The position numbers and the translations under genes were made by a program. The notes under the pieces are model-generated. The model saw nothing but the letters and a program-made list of their open reading frames with translations. It was not told the DNA's origin and searched no databases. 64,000 nucleotides of DNA, taken from Acidisarcina polymorpha. Its GTDB lineage: Bacteria; Acidobacteriota; Terriglobia; Terriglobales; Acidobacteriaceae. Every line of letters begins with the position of its first letter. Position 1 is the first letter of the stretch. Below are positions 1-7,458 of this stretch, one piece after another. Location of the stretch: NCBI RefSeq assembly GCF_003330725.1, contig NZ_CP030840.1, positions 2,666,001-2,730,000 on the forward strand, read 5' to 3'.

Positions 1-309
1 GTGATCATGCTGGAATACATCAACCAACTGCGAGTGCGAGGGCGTTCGATCGAGGAGTCGGCGATCGAAGGTGCGGTGCTGAGATTGCGCCCGATTATGA
101 TGACCATGCTGGTGGCTACTTTAGGGCTGCTTCCCGCGGCGACCTCGCATGGCATCGGTTCGGACTCGCAGCGGCCCTTCGCGATCGTGATTGTCGGCGG
201 GCTGCTGGCGGCGCTGAGCATCAACGTCTTCCTGCTTCCGACGCTGTACGTTTGGATTGCGGGAGAAGGCGATGTTCTACCGACTCCGGAAACGGAGTTC
301 GAAAACTAA
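1..309 (+). CDS. Heavy-metal efflux RND transporter (CzcA/CusA type), C-terminal fragment
   Basis: This is the last 102 residues of an inner-membrane RND pump whose 5' part lies outside the window. The segment with RLRPIMMTMLVATLGLLPAA, then QRPFAIVIVGGLL, then FLLPTLYVWIAG matches the final transmembrane helices of CzcA/CusA-type proton/metal antiporters that export divalent or monovalent metals through a periplasmic adaptor and an outer-membrane channel. The frame is open from base 1, so the GTG at base 1 is an internal codon and not a start. The stop TAA shares bases with the ATG of the following channel gene, which indicates translational coupling. The metal cannot be told from this fragment because the transmembrane-4 and periplasmic metal motifs are missing. 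Confidence 0.85.
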   Translation: MIMLEYINQLRVRGRSIEESAIEGAVLRLRPIMMTMLVATLGLLPAATSHGIGSDSQRPFAIVIVGGLLAALSINVFLLPTLYVWIAGEGDVLPTPETEFEN

Positions 310-1658
310 TGGCGCAACTCCGTTCCGTGCTAACCCATCTTCGCGGCGTCGTTCAAGGCGCTCGGCAAACTGTAACCGCTGTTGGATCTTATTTTCCGGC
401 ACGCGGCTTTGCACTCTTACTTGCATCCTGCATAGCCAGCGGAGTCACAGCGTGGGCACAGGCGATACCGCCAGCTCCTGTGGCCGCCAATGCTCTGACA
501 TTGCAGCAGGTTATCGAGCTTGCGCGCACCAAAAATCCGAACCTGCTCGCCGCGCAACAAAATCTGCTCTCCGTGAGGGCGCAGGAGATTCAAGCCGGTG
601 TGAGGACAAATCCAAACTTGACGGGGGTGGGCACGGACGTCACCAATAGCGCCAGCAACCCGGCCTCGCCTTACAACTACGGTGTCCAGGTGTCTCGTCT
701 TTTTGAACGCGGGGAAAAGCGCAGGTGGCGGCTTGACACGGCCCGCTCCACGACCGACCAGACGCGAGATCAGTACGTGTTGCAAGAGCAGCAAACGATC
801 TTTGCTGTAAAACAGGCATTCACCTCGATGCTGCTGGCGAAGGCGGCGGTGAAGCTTGCCCAAGACAACTTAAGGGATTTCAGACGCCAACTGGATATCA
901 ACAAGGCGCGCTACGATGCCGGGGACATCGGCAAGCTGGACTACGAGCGGCTGGATCTGCAGATGGCACAGTTTGAGACAGACGAATCGAGCGCGGAAGC
1001 CAGTCTGAGCCAGACGAGCTATCAGCTGCAGACACTTATTGGGAGCGACCACCCGAATAACTCCTTCGACATAGCTGGGGACATTGTTCCGCCGGGGGTG
1101 ACTTCTACGCTGACTGACCTGGAGCAGAGAGCGCTGGCGGCGCGGCCGGATTATAAGGCTGCACAGGCTGCAATCCGGGTCGCTGACGCCGAGGTCAAGC
1201 TGGCCTACGCGAATGGCACAACGGACCCGACACTCGAGGGTGAGTACGACCGCGTCGGGACCTATAACTCGGCTGGCTTCAACATCAGCATCCCATTGCG
1301 AATTTTTGATCGAAACCAGGGAAATAAGGAGACCAGCAAATACGTTGCGCAGGCGAGCCGTTTCTCGGAAATAGCAGCGCGCAACCAGGTGTATTCGGAT
1401 GTGGATCAGGCATGGGTTGGCTACACGACTTCGAAGGTCCTGGCCGACCGCTACAACGGTCATTATCTGGACGAGGCAAAAGACGTGCTCTCGATTGCCG
1501 AATTCGCTTATCAGCACGGCGGTCTCGGCCTGATCGACTATCTCAATGCTCTGCAGGATGATCGCACCACCACGCTGAATGCGCTGAACGCCTATGCGCA
1601 GACCTGGATGGCGATTCACCAACTGAGCTTTGCGACGGCGACCGAAGTTATTCCTTAA
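309..1658 (+). CDS. Outer membrane efflux protein, TolC/CzcC family
   Basis: This 449-residue protein is probably the outer-membrane channel partner of the RND pump just upstream. An N-terminal export signal ends near a TAWAQA motif around residue 50, followed by TLQQVIELARTKNPNLLAAQ, the typical first helix of the outer membrane efflux protein family. A second TolC-like half begins near residue 270 (LEQRALAARPDYKAAQAAI) and ends with the long helix containing GGLGLIDYLNALQD. The ATG at 309 overlaps the upstream stop (TAATG), so it is preferred over the in-frame TTG at 252, which would add an uncharacteristic Arg-rich stretch. A downstream periplasmic adaptor is not seen; it is probably upstream of the window. 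Confidence 0.88.
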   Translation: MAQLRSVLTHLRGVVQGARQTVTAVGSYFPARGFALLLASCIASGVTAWAQAIPPAPVAANALTLQQVIELARTKNPNLLAAQQNLLSVRAQEIQAGVRTNPNLTGVGTDVTNSASNPASPYNYGVQVSRLFERGEKRRWRLDTARSTTDQTRDQYVLQEQQTIFAVKQAFTSMLLAKAAVKLAQDNLRDFRRQLDINKARYDAGDIGKLDYERLDLQMAQFETDESSAEASLSQTSYQLQTLIGSDHPNNSFDIAGDIVPPGVTSTLTDLEQRALAARPDYKAAQAAIRVADAEVKLAYANGTTDPTLEGEYDRVGTYNSAGFNISIPLRIFDRNQGNKETSKYVAQASRFSEIAARNQVYSDVDQAWVGYTTSKVLADRYNGHYLDEAKDVLSIAEFAYQHGGLGLIDYLNALQDDRTTTLNALNAYAQTWMAIHQLSFATATEVIP

Positions 1659-1803
1659 AAGGAACTCATTTCCTGGGAAAGAGACCTAGGCGCCTGCTAT
1701 TCTGCCTTCTGGCTCAGCTACCTGGATGTCAGGTTCGAAAGTAGACTAGAAGAAGAACCGGCTTTTGCGAGTTGGTCAAACCTGGTCAAAGAGAGAAGTT
1801 GAA

Positions 1804-2361
1804 ATGAGCACGAGCGAGCTTGATCGACCCCAACTTGATCAAACCAAACTTGATCGACCCGAACTCGATCGAACAAGGACAGAGATCCTAGAGTGGCTCG
1901 AGAAGGAAAGTGCGAAAGCCGCTGACTCTTCGAAGCTGTTTCAGCAGACCGTTGAGGCGATCCACGCAAAGCTCCCGACCTACAACTGGGTGGGCTTTTA
2001 CATGCTCGATCCAGGCGATGCTTCGATGCTGGTTCTAGCGCAGTTCGCCGGCGCGGCGACCGAGCACACGCGCATCCCGGTTACTGAGGGGATCTGCGGC
2101 GCGGCGGTCGCTCAGGGCGAGACAGTGGTGGTCGATGATGTCAGCTTGGATCCGCGCTACCTCTCTTGTTCGATCGAGACGAAATCAGAGATTGTGGCTC
2201 CCATTCGAGTGCATGGCTCGATCGTCGGGGAAATAGACATCGACAGCCATACCGCCGCCGCTTTCAGCGCGGCCGATCGTCTTTTTGTGGAGCGCTGCGC
2301 CGAGATTTTGGGCGGCTCTCTGGAATCTGCGGCAACGTCGTCTAAGATCGTTTCGAAGTAG
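1804..2361 (+). CDS. GAF domain protein, free methionine-(R)-sulfoxide reductase-like
   Basis: This is a 185-residue soluble protein with one GAF domain from about residue 30. YNWVGFYM, EGICGAAVAQ and SEIVAPIRVHGSIVGEIDID follow the order seen in free methionine-(R)-sulfoxide reductases (YebR/MsrC type). Two cysteines lie 24 residues apart (in ICGAA and YLSCS), the spacing of Cys94 and Cys118 of the E. coli enzyme; the position of Cys84 is Thr here. Reductase activity is therefore plausible but unproven, and a ligand-sensing GAF role is possible. The ATG at 1804 is chosen because AGAGAGAAG lies just upstream; an in-frame TTG at 1765 has no such support. The first 25 residues are a pentapeptide repeat of LDRPx type encoded by a 15-bp tandem repeat. 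Confidence 0.7.
   Translation: MSTSELDRPQLDQTKLDRPELDRTRTEILEWLEKESAKAADSSKLFQQTVEAIHAKLPTYNWVGFYMLDPGDASMLVLAQFAGAATEHTRIPVTEGICGAAVAQGETVVVDDVSLDPRYLSCSIETKSEIVAPIRVHGSIVGEIDIDSHTAAAFSAADRLFVERCAEILGGSLESAATSSKIVSK
1819..1878 (+). repeat. 15-bp tandem repeat (4 units) inside the GAF gene N-terminus
   Basis: Four consecutive 15-bp units begin at 1819, 1834, 1849 and 1864, each of the form CTTGATCGACCCxAA with a few changes. They encode LDRPQ, LDQTK, LDRPE and LDRTR. Degenerate copies of the same word (TTGGTCAAACC, TGGTCAAAG) lie at about 1774-1794, before the start codon. The unit length is a multiple of three, so gain or loss of copies would not shift the frame. Confidence 0.85.
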
Positions 2362-2468
2362 CGCTGCGATTGCGTCCCACGGGAGTGGCAGCAACAAGCG
2401 TCAGATTCTGGCAATACGGGTTTGAGAGATTGTTGTCACTGATCGCCGACCTATTGGAGAACCATCCT

Positions 2469-2804
2469 ATGAAGAAGTTCGGGTATTTTGCTTTGATTGC
2501 GGTTCTGCTGGGCACCTCAGCGTTCGCCGAAAAACAAACGAACCAGGCCACGTTGAGAGACGTACAGCCAACTAATTTCGGACCGGCCAAGAAGAAGCAT
2601 CAACAATATGATCTTTCCATCCTTGTGCCAGGCCGCAGCTATCAATGCCGTACGCCGGACAACAGGAATTTCAATGCCACGGACTTCCTCGTCGGTTCCA
2701 TGATCACCTTCACGGCGAATGGGAAATCGGGCGAAGTGAAGACCGCTGCGGGTAAAAAGGAGAAGTGCACCATCACCCGGGTCGAAGATGCCCCGACCCA
2801 ATAG
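2469..2804 (+). CDS. Small secreted protein of unknown function
   Basis: This 111-residue protein has a clear Sec signal peptide (MKKFGYFALIAVLLGTSAFA, cleavage before EKQ). I do not recognise the family of the mature part, which has about 90 residues with two cysteines (in YQCRTP and KEKCTI) that could form a disulfide. It is rich in Lys and Thr and looks like a small beta-rich periplasmic domain. The start at 2469 is set by the signal peptide and the GGAGAA a few bases upstream; an earlier in-frame codon at 2370 would place the signal sequence internally. It follows the GAF gene by 107 bases and may be transcribed separately. The 3' end faces the end of the polysaccharide operon on the other strand. 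Confidence 0.65.
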   Translation: MKKFGYFALIAVLLGTSAFAEKQTNQATLRDVQPTNFGPAKKKHQQYDLSILVPGRSYQCRTPDNRNFNATDFLVGSMITFTANGKSGEVKTAAGKKEKCTITRVEDAPTQ

Positions 2805-2863
2805 AACCGAGGCACTTGCCCTTGAGTGTGCCTCGTCGCCCGGCCGACTTACGGCGCTCTGTT

Positions 2864-3616
2864 TTACGAAGCGATATCGTTCAGAATCACGTAGTCAAGA
2901 TCACTGCCGAGGGTGTTGGTGGCCTTGCGGAAAACCGCGAGCTTAGTTTTGTAGGAGCGCGCGACCATGACCACGGGGCCCGCCTGGGAGGCGAGTTCCT
3001 TGACTGCTGGGGATTCCTCGATCGAGGGCACATCAAGGATCACCCATTCGCACTTCGACTCGCCAAAAGCGATGAGTTTGTGTAGGCTGGCACGCTTGTT
3101 CAAGAGCTCATTGTCGGGCATCGGCGCGCCGACGCTGGTCACGGCAACCCCGGTTTCGCCGAGTAGAAATGTGACTTCTTCCGGAGTCGCTTCACCCCTT
3201 AGTACCGACTCGACGCCGCGCAGCGTGGGGGGAGCGCCAAAGACGAAGCGGTATCTGGGGCGCATCAGGGTCAACTCGGCGAGGAAGACAGAATGGCCTT
3301 TCGCCGCCAGCGCGAGCGCAATATTGACGGACGTAACGGTCTTTCCTTCCCCCGGCGCGGGGCTTGTCACCAGCATCCGTTTCCGTGGCCACGCGCGACC
3401 GAGAATCTCATCGACGATTTGCTTATAACGGCGAGCGGCTTCGCCTTCCGGGTCGGTGACGAAGACGAAGCCATCTTTGGCAGACATGTTAAGAGTGGAA
3501 CTGCCTTTTCCGGCGACTCGCGGCTTTTCCTGAACAAGTTGTCCGTCGGGGGCGGGAAAGTCTTTCAATTTTGCTAGTGCGTAGGCAAATGAGAGGCTAT
3601 TCAGCGATGACCTCAT
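2864..3616 (-). CDS. BY-kinase/CpsD-like P-loop ATPase, degenerate
   Basis: This is a 250-residue cytoplasmic P-loop protein of the polysaccharide copolymerase-associated tyrosine kinase family. Walker A is intact (SPAPGEGKT, residues 85-93) and a Walker B-like strand is present (WVILDVPS, about 191-198). The Walker A' segment, normally of the form LLIDADLRRP, reads VFLAELTLMRP, so both acidic residues expected there are changed to Glu shifted in context and Thr. There is no C-terminal tyrosine cluster; the protein ends shortly after YVILND. It is the last gene of the export operon and overlaps the chain-length gene by 20 bases. I infer a regulatory ATPase or pseudokinase working with the Wzz-like protein and not a classic autokinase. 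Confidence 0.75.
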   Translation of the reverse strand: MRSSLNSLSFAYALAKLKDFPAPDGQLVQEKPRVAGKGSSTLNMSAKDGFVFVTDPEGEAARRYKQIVDEILGRAWPRKRMLVTSPAPGEGKTVTSVNIALALAAKGHSVFLAELTLMRPRYRFVFGAPPTLRGVESVLRGEATPEEVTFLLGETGVAVTSVGAPMPDNELLNKRASLHKLIAFGESKCEWVILDVPSIEESPAVKELASQAGPVVMVARSYKTKLAVFRKATNTLGSDLDYVILNDIAS

Positions 3617-5195
3617 GTCTTATCCTTGGGATCCCACCGAGATACATGGCGGATGCGGGAAGTTCGTGGCGCAGCATGCCCTCATCTCTGATGGAGGGGT
3701 CACGCCGCTCAGCAAACCAAGCCGCAAAAAAGGCGACCAGGATTCCGAACACAAGGCTTAAAGGTAATAATAACTCGATCGCGAAGATCGCAGGGCGAGT
3801 TGTAATCGACGCCCGTTGAACGAGGATGAATGGAGAAGACCCAAGGCTCGACGAATCGCCAGCGACTGCGCCGGGATCCGGCGAGAGGTGCGTGGTGGCA
3901 TTGGCATTGAGGTGCTCCGGCGCGGGGCGAGCGTCGTTGTTGTGGTCAGCAGGCCTGGCAGCTCCATCTGAGCGGCGGGCTGCTGCCAAGCCGGCCTGCA
4001 GGCGCGTTGTCTCCTGTTGATCCTGTTGCAGGCTTTCCTGAAGATTGTCCTGCGCACTTTGAGCCTGGGCGATCTGAGTTGAGATTTGTTCAAGCTCCGC
4101 TGCTGCTGCCTTGGCCGCTGCGGCGTGGGCCTCCGCCGATGCTTGCGCCGTCACCGAAGCCTTGGTGGGCCGCGGGGCGATGGCGGCGATTCTGCTGATA
4201 TCGAGTTGCAGGTCCTGCACTTTATGGCGAGCAGCAACGACGTCAGGATATTCATCCGTGTAGCGGTCGCGCAATTGCGCGAGCTCCTGCTGCGCCCTTG
4301 TCAGTTCCTGATGGAGACGTTCTTCCTGAGGATCCGGCTTGATTTCAACGGGCGGCTGAGGCGGTTGCGAGGCTACCTCATTCTTGTGCCGGGCCGCTTG
4401 AAGTTCTTGCTGCAATTCAGTGAGGGTGGCAGTGTTCTGATCGAGGGCCTGCTGCAGAGTGACTCCTCTGGCAAGGCTGGACTGCAGCTTATTGGAGAGG
4501 ACGGCGATGGAAGCTCCATTGGAATTGCTACTGGAGTTGCTCTGCGGCGAGTTAGCGAGCGGCAAGTTTCTCTGCCGGTGCTGCGTACTGCCAGGCTCGG
4601 CAAAGGGCTCGATCGTGGGTAGGATCACAGGCGCGTAGAGCGAGTCGGAGTTGCTCGCTGACTTCGCTTTAACGTTGCCGGCGGCTTTTGTGAAGCCGTC
4701 GGTGATCGCGGTGGTGACGCCGAGTACCTGCGTGAGGTCGGTCCCGGTGTAGGTGATGAGGACGGCATCGCTTTTTAGATCAGGCCCAGGAACGGGTTGC
4801 AGCGAAATCTGCGAAGCAAGTTCTGATGCGGCCCGCGAGATCTCTCCGTTCCTGGTCATCTCCGGATAAAGATGAAAGCGCGTGACGATGCCTGTCCAGT
4901 CCTGCTGAGCGGCAACGCGGCGGATCAGGGCAGCGGTATAGGAGGTCTGATTCTCGGCAGCTGGAACCGGAAGCGGATCCGGAGCTGGCTGGCTCAGCGA
5001 CGCATAGAGCGGATTGACCGCGAGCGTCGCCGATCCGCTATAGTGCTTCGGATAGATCTCTCCCAGGGAGAGCCAGACGAAAACCCCGAAGACAAAAGCA
5101 GCAAACGCGGGCCGTCTATGATTGCGGAGCAAGAGCAGCCAATCTTTGCCGATGCGGGCCACAATCGCGACTGGTCTTTTGTGTCTCGATGTCAT
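3597..5195 (-). CDS. Wzz/GumC-like polysaccharide copolymerase (chain-length determinant)
   Basis: This 532-residue inner-membrane protein probably sets polysaccharide chain length. One transmembrane segment lies near residues 28-45 (FAAFVFGVFVWLSLG), and a second near the C-terminus (IFAIELLLPLSLVFGILVAFF). The periplasmic part between them includes a long Gln/Ala/Glu-rich coiled coil (around LQQELQAARHKNE and LHQELTRAQQELAQLRDRY). That is the topology of Wzz/GumC copolymerases. The ATG at 5195 overlaps the stop of the preceding gene as ATGA and is preferred over an in-frame ATG at 5240. The partner P-loop ATPase gene overlaps its 3' end, so the two are probably coupled. An Asn/Ser-rich linker (SNSPQSNSSSNSNG region) interrupts the periplasmic domain. 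Confidence 0.85.
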   Translation of the reverse strand: MTSRHKRPVAIVARIGKDWLLLLRNHRRPAFAAFVFGVFVWLSLGEIYPKHYSGSATLAVNPLYASLSQPAPDPLPVPAAENQTSYTAALIRRVAAQQDWTGIVTRFHLYPEMTRNGEISRAASELASQISLQPVPGPDLKSDAVLITYTGTDLTQVLGVTTAITDGFTKAAGNVKAKSASNSDSLYAPVILPTIEPFAEPGSTQHRQRNLPLANSPQSNSSSNSNGASIAVLSNKLQSSLARGVTLQQALDQNTATLTELQQELQAARHKNEVASQPPQPPVEIKPDPQEERLHQELTRAQQELAQLRDRYTDEYPDVVAARHKVQDLQLDISRIAAIAPRPTKASVTAQASAEAHAAAAKAAAAELEQISTQIAQAQSAQDNLQESLQQDQQETTRLQAGLAAARRSDGAARPADHNNDARPAPEHLNANATTHLSPDPGAVAGDSSSLGSSPFILVQRASITTRPAIFAIELLLPLSLVFGILVAFFAAWFAERRDPSIRDEGMLRHELPASAMYLGGIPRIRHEVIAE

Positions 5196-6679
5196 TTGCG
5201 GGCCTGAAGGGTCTGCTGATTTCTTTTTGGTGACCACCAAAGAGTAAAAGTCACCACGTCCCGATTGTCTCCACCGGGAATTCTGGAGACCTGATAGTGG
5301 CGATAGGCGGTCTCCTGCAAGAAGCCCTTACCAAGAGGATAGCTGATAGCAGCCTCCCCAAAGGTACCGTTATAACCAATCTTTGTTTTAGGATCGGTGC
5401 CGTAGATGGCGGCTCCGCTGAACCGGAGGCTGGTGTTGCGGGTGAACTGGTGGCGAATGCCGGCGCCGGCGGAGTCGAGCAGCGCGAGATTCTCGACCAC
5501 ACCGTCGCTTAGATCGCGATTTCCGGTCAGGTAGACATCATCGCGATTCCCGGCGCGAATATATAAAGATGCATCTCCGGTGAATTGCACCGACTTGCCG
5601 CACTCGCTGGATGCTCCATTGGCGGTGCCGTTGACGCTGAGCGAGGCGCGCGAGCCCCACTGAAACAGGCCGAGCATACCTGCGCCGCCGAGGGTACATG
5701 GGGTAGGTCCGGTCTGGTGGGCACCGCCGGCTTCGAAGCCCACGGCGACGTTGCGACTGGTAGCGTGGAGGTAGTCGGCGCGACCGCGCACCGTCTGTAC
5801 GTCGACACCATCATCGGAATAGTAGCGGAGCGTATGGGCAGCGGAAAAATCCCAGCTGGATCGCCGCGATTCGGCGGTGCGCAGCTTGAAATCTTCCTGC
5901 TGATCGACAATGTTGCCGCTGTGCAGACCGTAGGCGACGGTGTCCGTCACCGGCGCTTCAGTGTTGCCGACGGTGCGGTAATCGAGGGGAGCGAAGACCC
6001 GCAGAGTGTCATTGCCGTAGGCATTGGTCGCGCTTCCTTGCCAAAGCCAGCGGGCATTCAACTGTCCATTAGCCCGAAGGGCAGCCCGGTTGAGGCCCAC
6101 AAGATTTGAGCCATTGAGCTGGAAATTGCCGAGCGCCCCGCCGTCTTCGTACATAAGTTCCCAGCGGCGGCGCTGAATATAACCCGACAGAGCGCCGGCT
6201 CCGGCATAAGCATTGGCGTCGTTCGGCTGATTGAAGAGCAGTCCGCCGACTCCTCCGACAGCGAAGGTGAAGTGATTCCGGCCTTCATTTTCGGTCGGTA
6301 GAAAGCCAGGGCCGCCTTGTACCGTTGGACCATTGGCGAGACTCATCGTGTTCCAGTGGTCCACGGTGCGAATGTCGGCCCAGCAAGGGCTTCCGCCCCC
6401 GTCCTGCTGGAGCGCGGAGGAGAGAGTATCACCACAACTGCCGATGTCGTCCAATGGGCCTGCATCGGCGTCACCAGGGTCATAGTTGGCGCCGCCGGGA
6501 TTTGGCCCGGGGTTGCTCGTGCCCGGGTCAAGGGCCGCATTATCGATTGCTGCCGGCCTAGGGTTGGGACCAGAGGCCGCGTACTGACCGCTCATCGGCT
6601 CTGCGCACAGGACTGCGATGCTGAAGAGCCCTAAGCAGAAGGCCGCTTTTTGAGTTCCTGCCTTGCTCGTTGTTCTCAT
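5192..6679 (-). CDS. Predicted outer-membrane beta-barrel protein of the polysaccharide operon
   Basis: This 495-residue exported protein has an N-terminal signal (AAFCLGLFSIAVLCAEPMSG), a Pro/Asp/Asn-rich spacer (about residues 35-75), two nearby cysteines (IGSCGD and SPCWAD), then about 380 residues of alternating polar and aromatic residues with many short repeats of the kind found in beta-barrels (for example SLRFSGAAIYG and AYRHYQVSRIPGG). I do not recognise a named family. Its place between the Wza-like and Wzz-like genes, with ATGA overlaps at both ends, implies that it works in secretion or surface anchoring of the polymer. It could instead be a porin-like modifier of the channel formed by the Wza-like protein. 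Confidence 0.65.
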   Translation of the reverse strand: MRTTSKAGTQKAAFCLGLFSIAVLCAEPMSGQYAASGPNPRPAAIDNAALDPGTSNPGPNPGGANYDPGDADAGPLDDIGSCGDTLSSALQQDGGGSPCWADIRTVDHWNTMSLANGPTVQGGPGFLPTENEGRNHFTFAVGGVGGLLFNQPNDANAYAGAGALSGYIQRRRWELMYEDGGALGNFQLNGSNLVGLNRAALRANGQLNARWLWQGSATNAYGNDTLRVFAPLDYRTVGNTEAPVTDTVAYGLHSGNIVDQQEDFKLRTAESRRSSWDFSAAHTLRYYSDDGVDVQTVRGRADYLHATSRNVAVGFEAGGAHQTGPTPCTLGGAGMLGLFQWGSRASLSVNGTANGASSECGKSVQFTGDASLYIRAGNRDDVYLTGNRDLSDGVVENLALLDSAGAGIRHQFTRNTSLRFSGAAIYGTDPKTKIGYNGTFGEAAISYPLGKGFLQETAYRHYQVSRIPGGDNRDVVTFTLWWSPKRNQQTLQARK

Positions 6680-7329
6680 GGAACTACCACCGTGTCGCCC
6701 GGGATGAGCCCGATATTTTCTTCCAAGTGCTTACCAGCGAGAACCATCTGATAATTGACCTTGATCCTGACGCCACCCTCCTGGTGCAGGACGTAGACTT
6801 CTTTCCTCTTCGCGAATTCCGTGGGACCACCGGCGCGGGCGATCAACTGCACGACGTTCATTGGGCTGATGAGGGGGTAGGCGCCGGGATGCTGGACCTC
6901 GCCGGTAACGTAGACGATCCGGCTGTGAATTTCCTCGATAATGACGGTCACGCGGGGATGCTTGATGAACCGGGACAACTGCTCGGCGAGTTGGCGCTGT
7001 GCAGCATCCGGTGTCATTCCGGCTACGGGCAAGTCCGAAATCAGAGGAATTGAAATTTTTCCATCCGGGCGCACCACCGCGCTGGTGGAGAATTGCGGCT
7101 CCTCAAAGACTGAAACCCGCAGGACGTCCCCGGCCCCGATGCGGTAGTCGGGGCCAACTGGCACCGTCGGGCGAGCCTGGAGAGTGACTGACTGCTGAGT
7201 TCCGGGCGAGGACGGATCGGCCGCAGACCCAGAGACGGCTTGGCCGTCTGAGGGCGACTGACCCTCAGCACCACTTATCAGACAAAACGCGAACAGGGAA
7301 TAAAGTAAGACAGGACCGCTTAACTGCAT
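6676..7329 (-). CDS. Polysaccharide export protein, Wza-like (Poly_export/SLBB)
   Basis: This 217-residue exported protein begins the operon. After a signal peptide (ending near ISGAEG) it has the polysaccharide export domain from about residue 58 (YRIGAGDVLRVSVFEEPQFS, then VVRPDGKISIPLI), followed by one SLBB domain (VYVTGEVQHPGAYPL, then VVQLIARAGGPTEFA). Family members form the periplasmic/outer-membrane exit channel for capsule or exopolysaccharide. It is shorter than enterobacterial Wza, which has two SLBB domains and a C-terminal transmembrane helix; this one ends at GDTVVVP, so another component may supply the membrane pore. The barrel protein encoded next is an obvious candidate. No lipobox cysteine is seen at the expected position. 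Confidence 0.88.
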   Translation of the reverse strand: MQLSGPVLLYSLFAFCLISGAEGQSPSDGQAVSGSAADPSSPGTQQSVTLQARPTVPVGPDYRIGAGDVLRVSVFEEPQFSTSAVVRPDGKISIPLISDLPVAGMTPDAAQRQLAEQLSRFIKHPRVTVIIEEIHSRIVYVTGEVQHPGAYPLISPMNVVQLIARAGGPTEFAKRKEVYVLHQEGGVRIKVNYQMVLAGKHLEENIGLIPGDTVVVP

Positions 7330-7458
7330 GTGATTGAATCCCGGCGCGATGGCCTTATATCAAGTACGACGCGTCAGCAAAATCGGATTTCGCGCTCTTG
7401 GAATTGCCCCGATAGTAGCACGAAAGAGTGCTTATCTAGTCAATATTCAGAGCGATAC

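Noticed and set aside
252-308. TTG start for the efflux channel gene 57 bases upstream of the ATG at 309
   Set aside because: It would add an Arg-rich stretch before the signal peptide; the TAATG overlap at 309 is a better start.
1669-1680. Palindrome TTTCCTGGGAAA after the efflux channel gene
   Set aside because: Short, no T-run and no neighbouring regulator; it may be chance.
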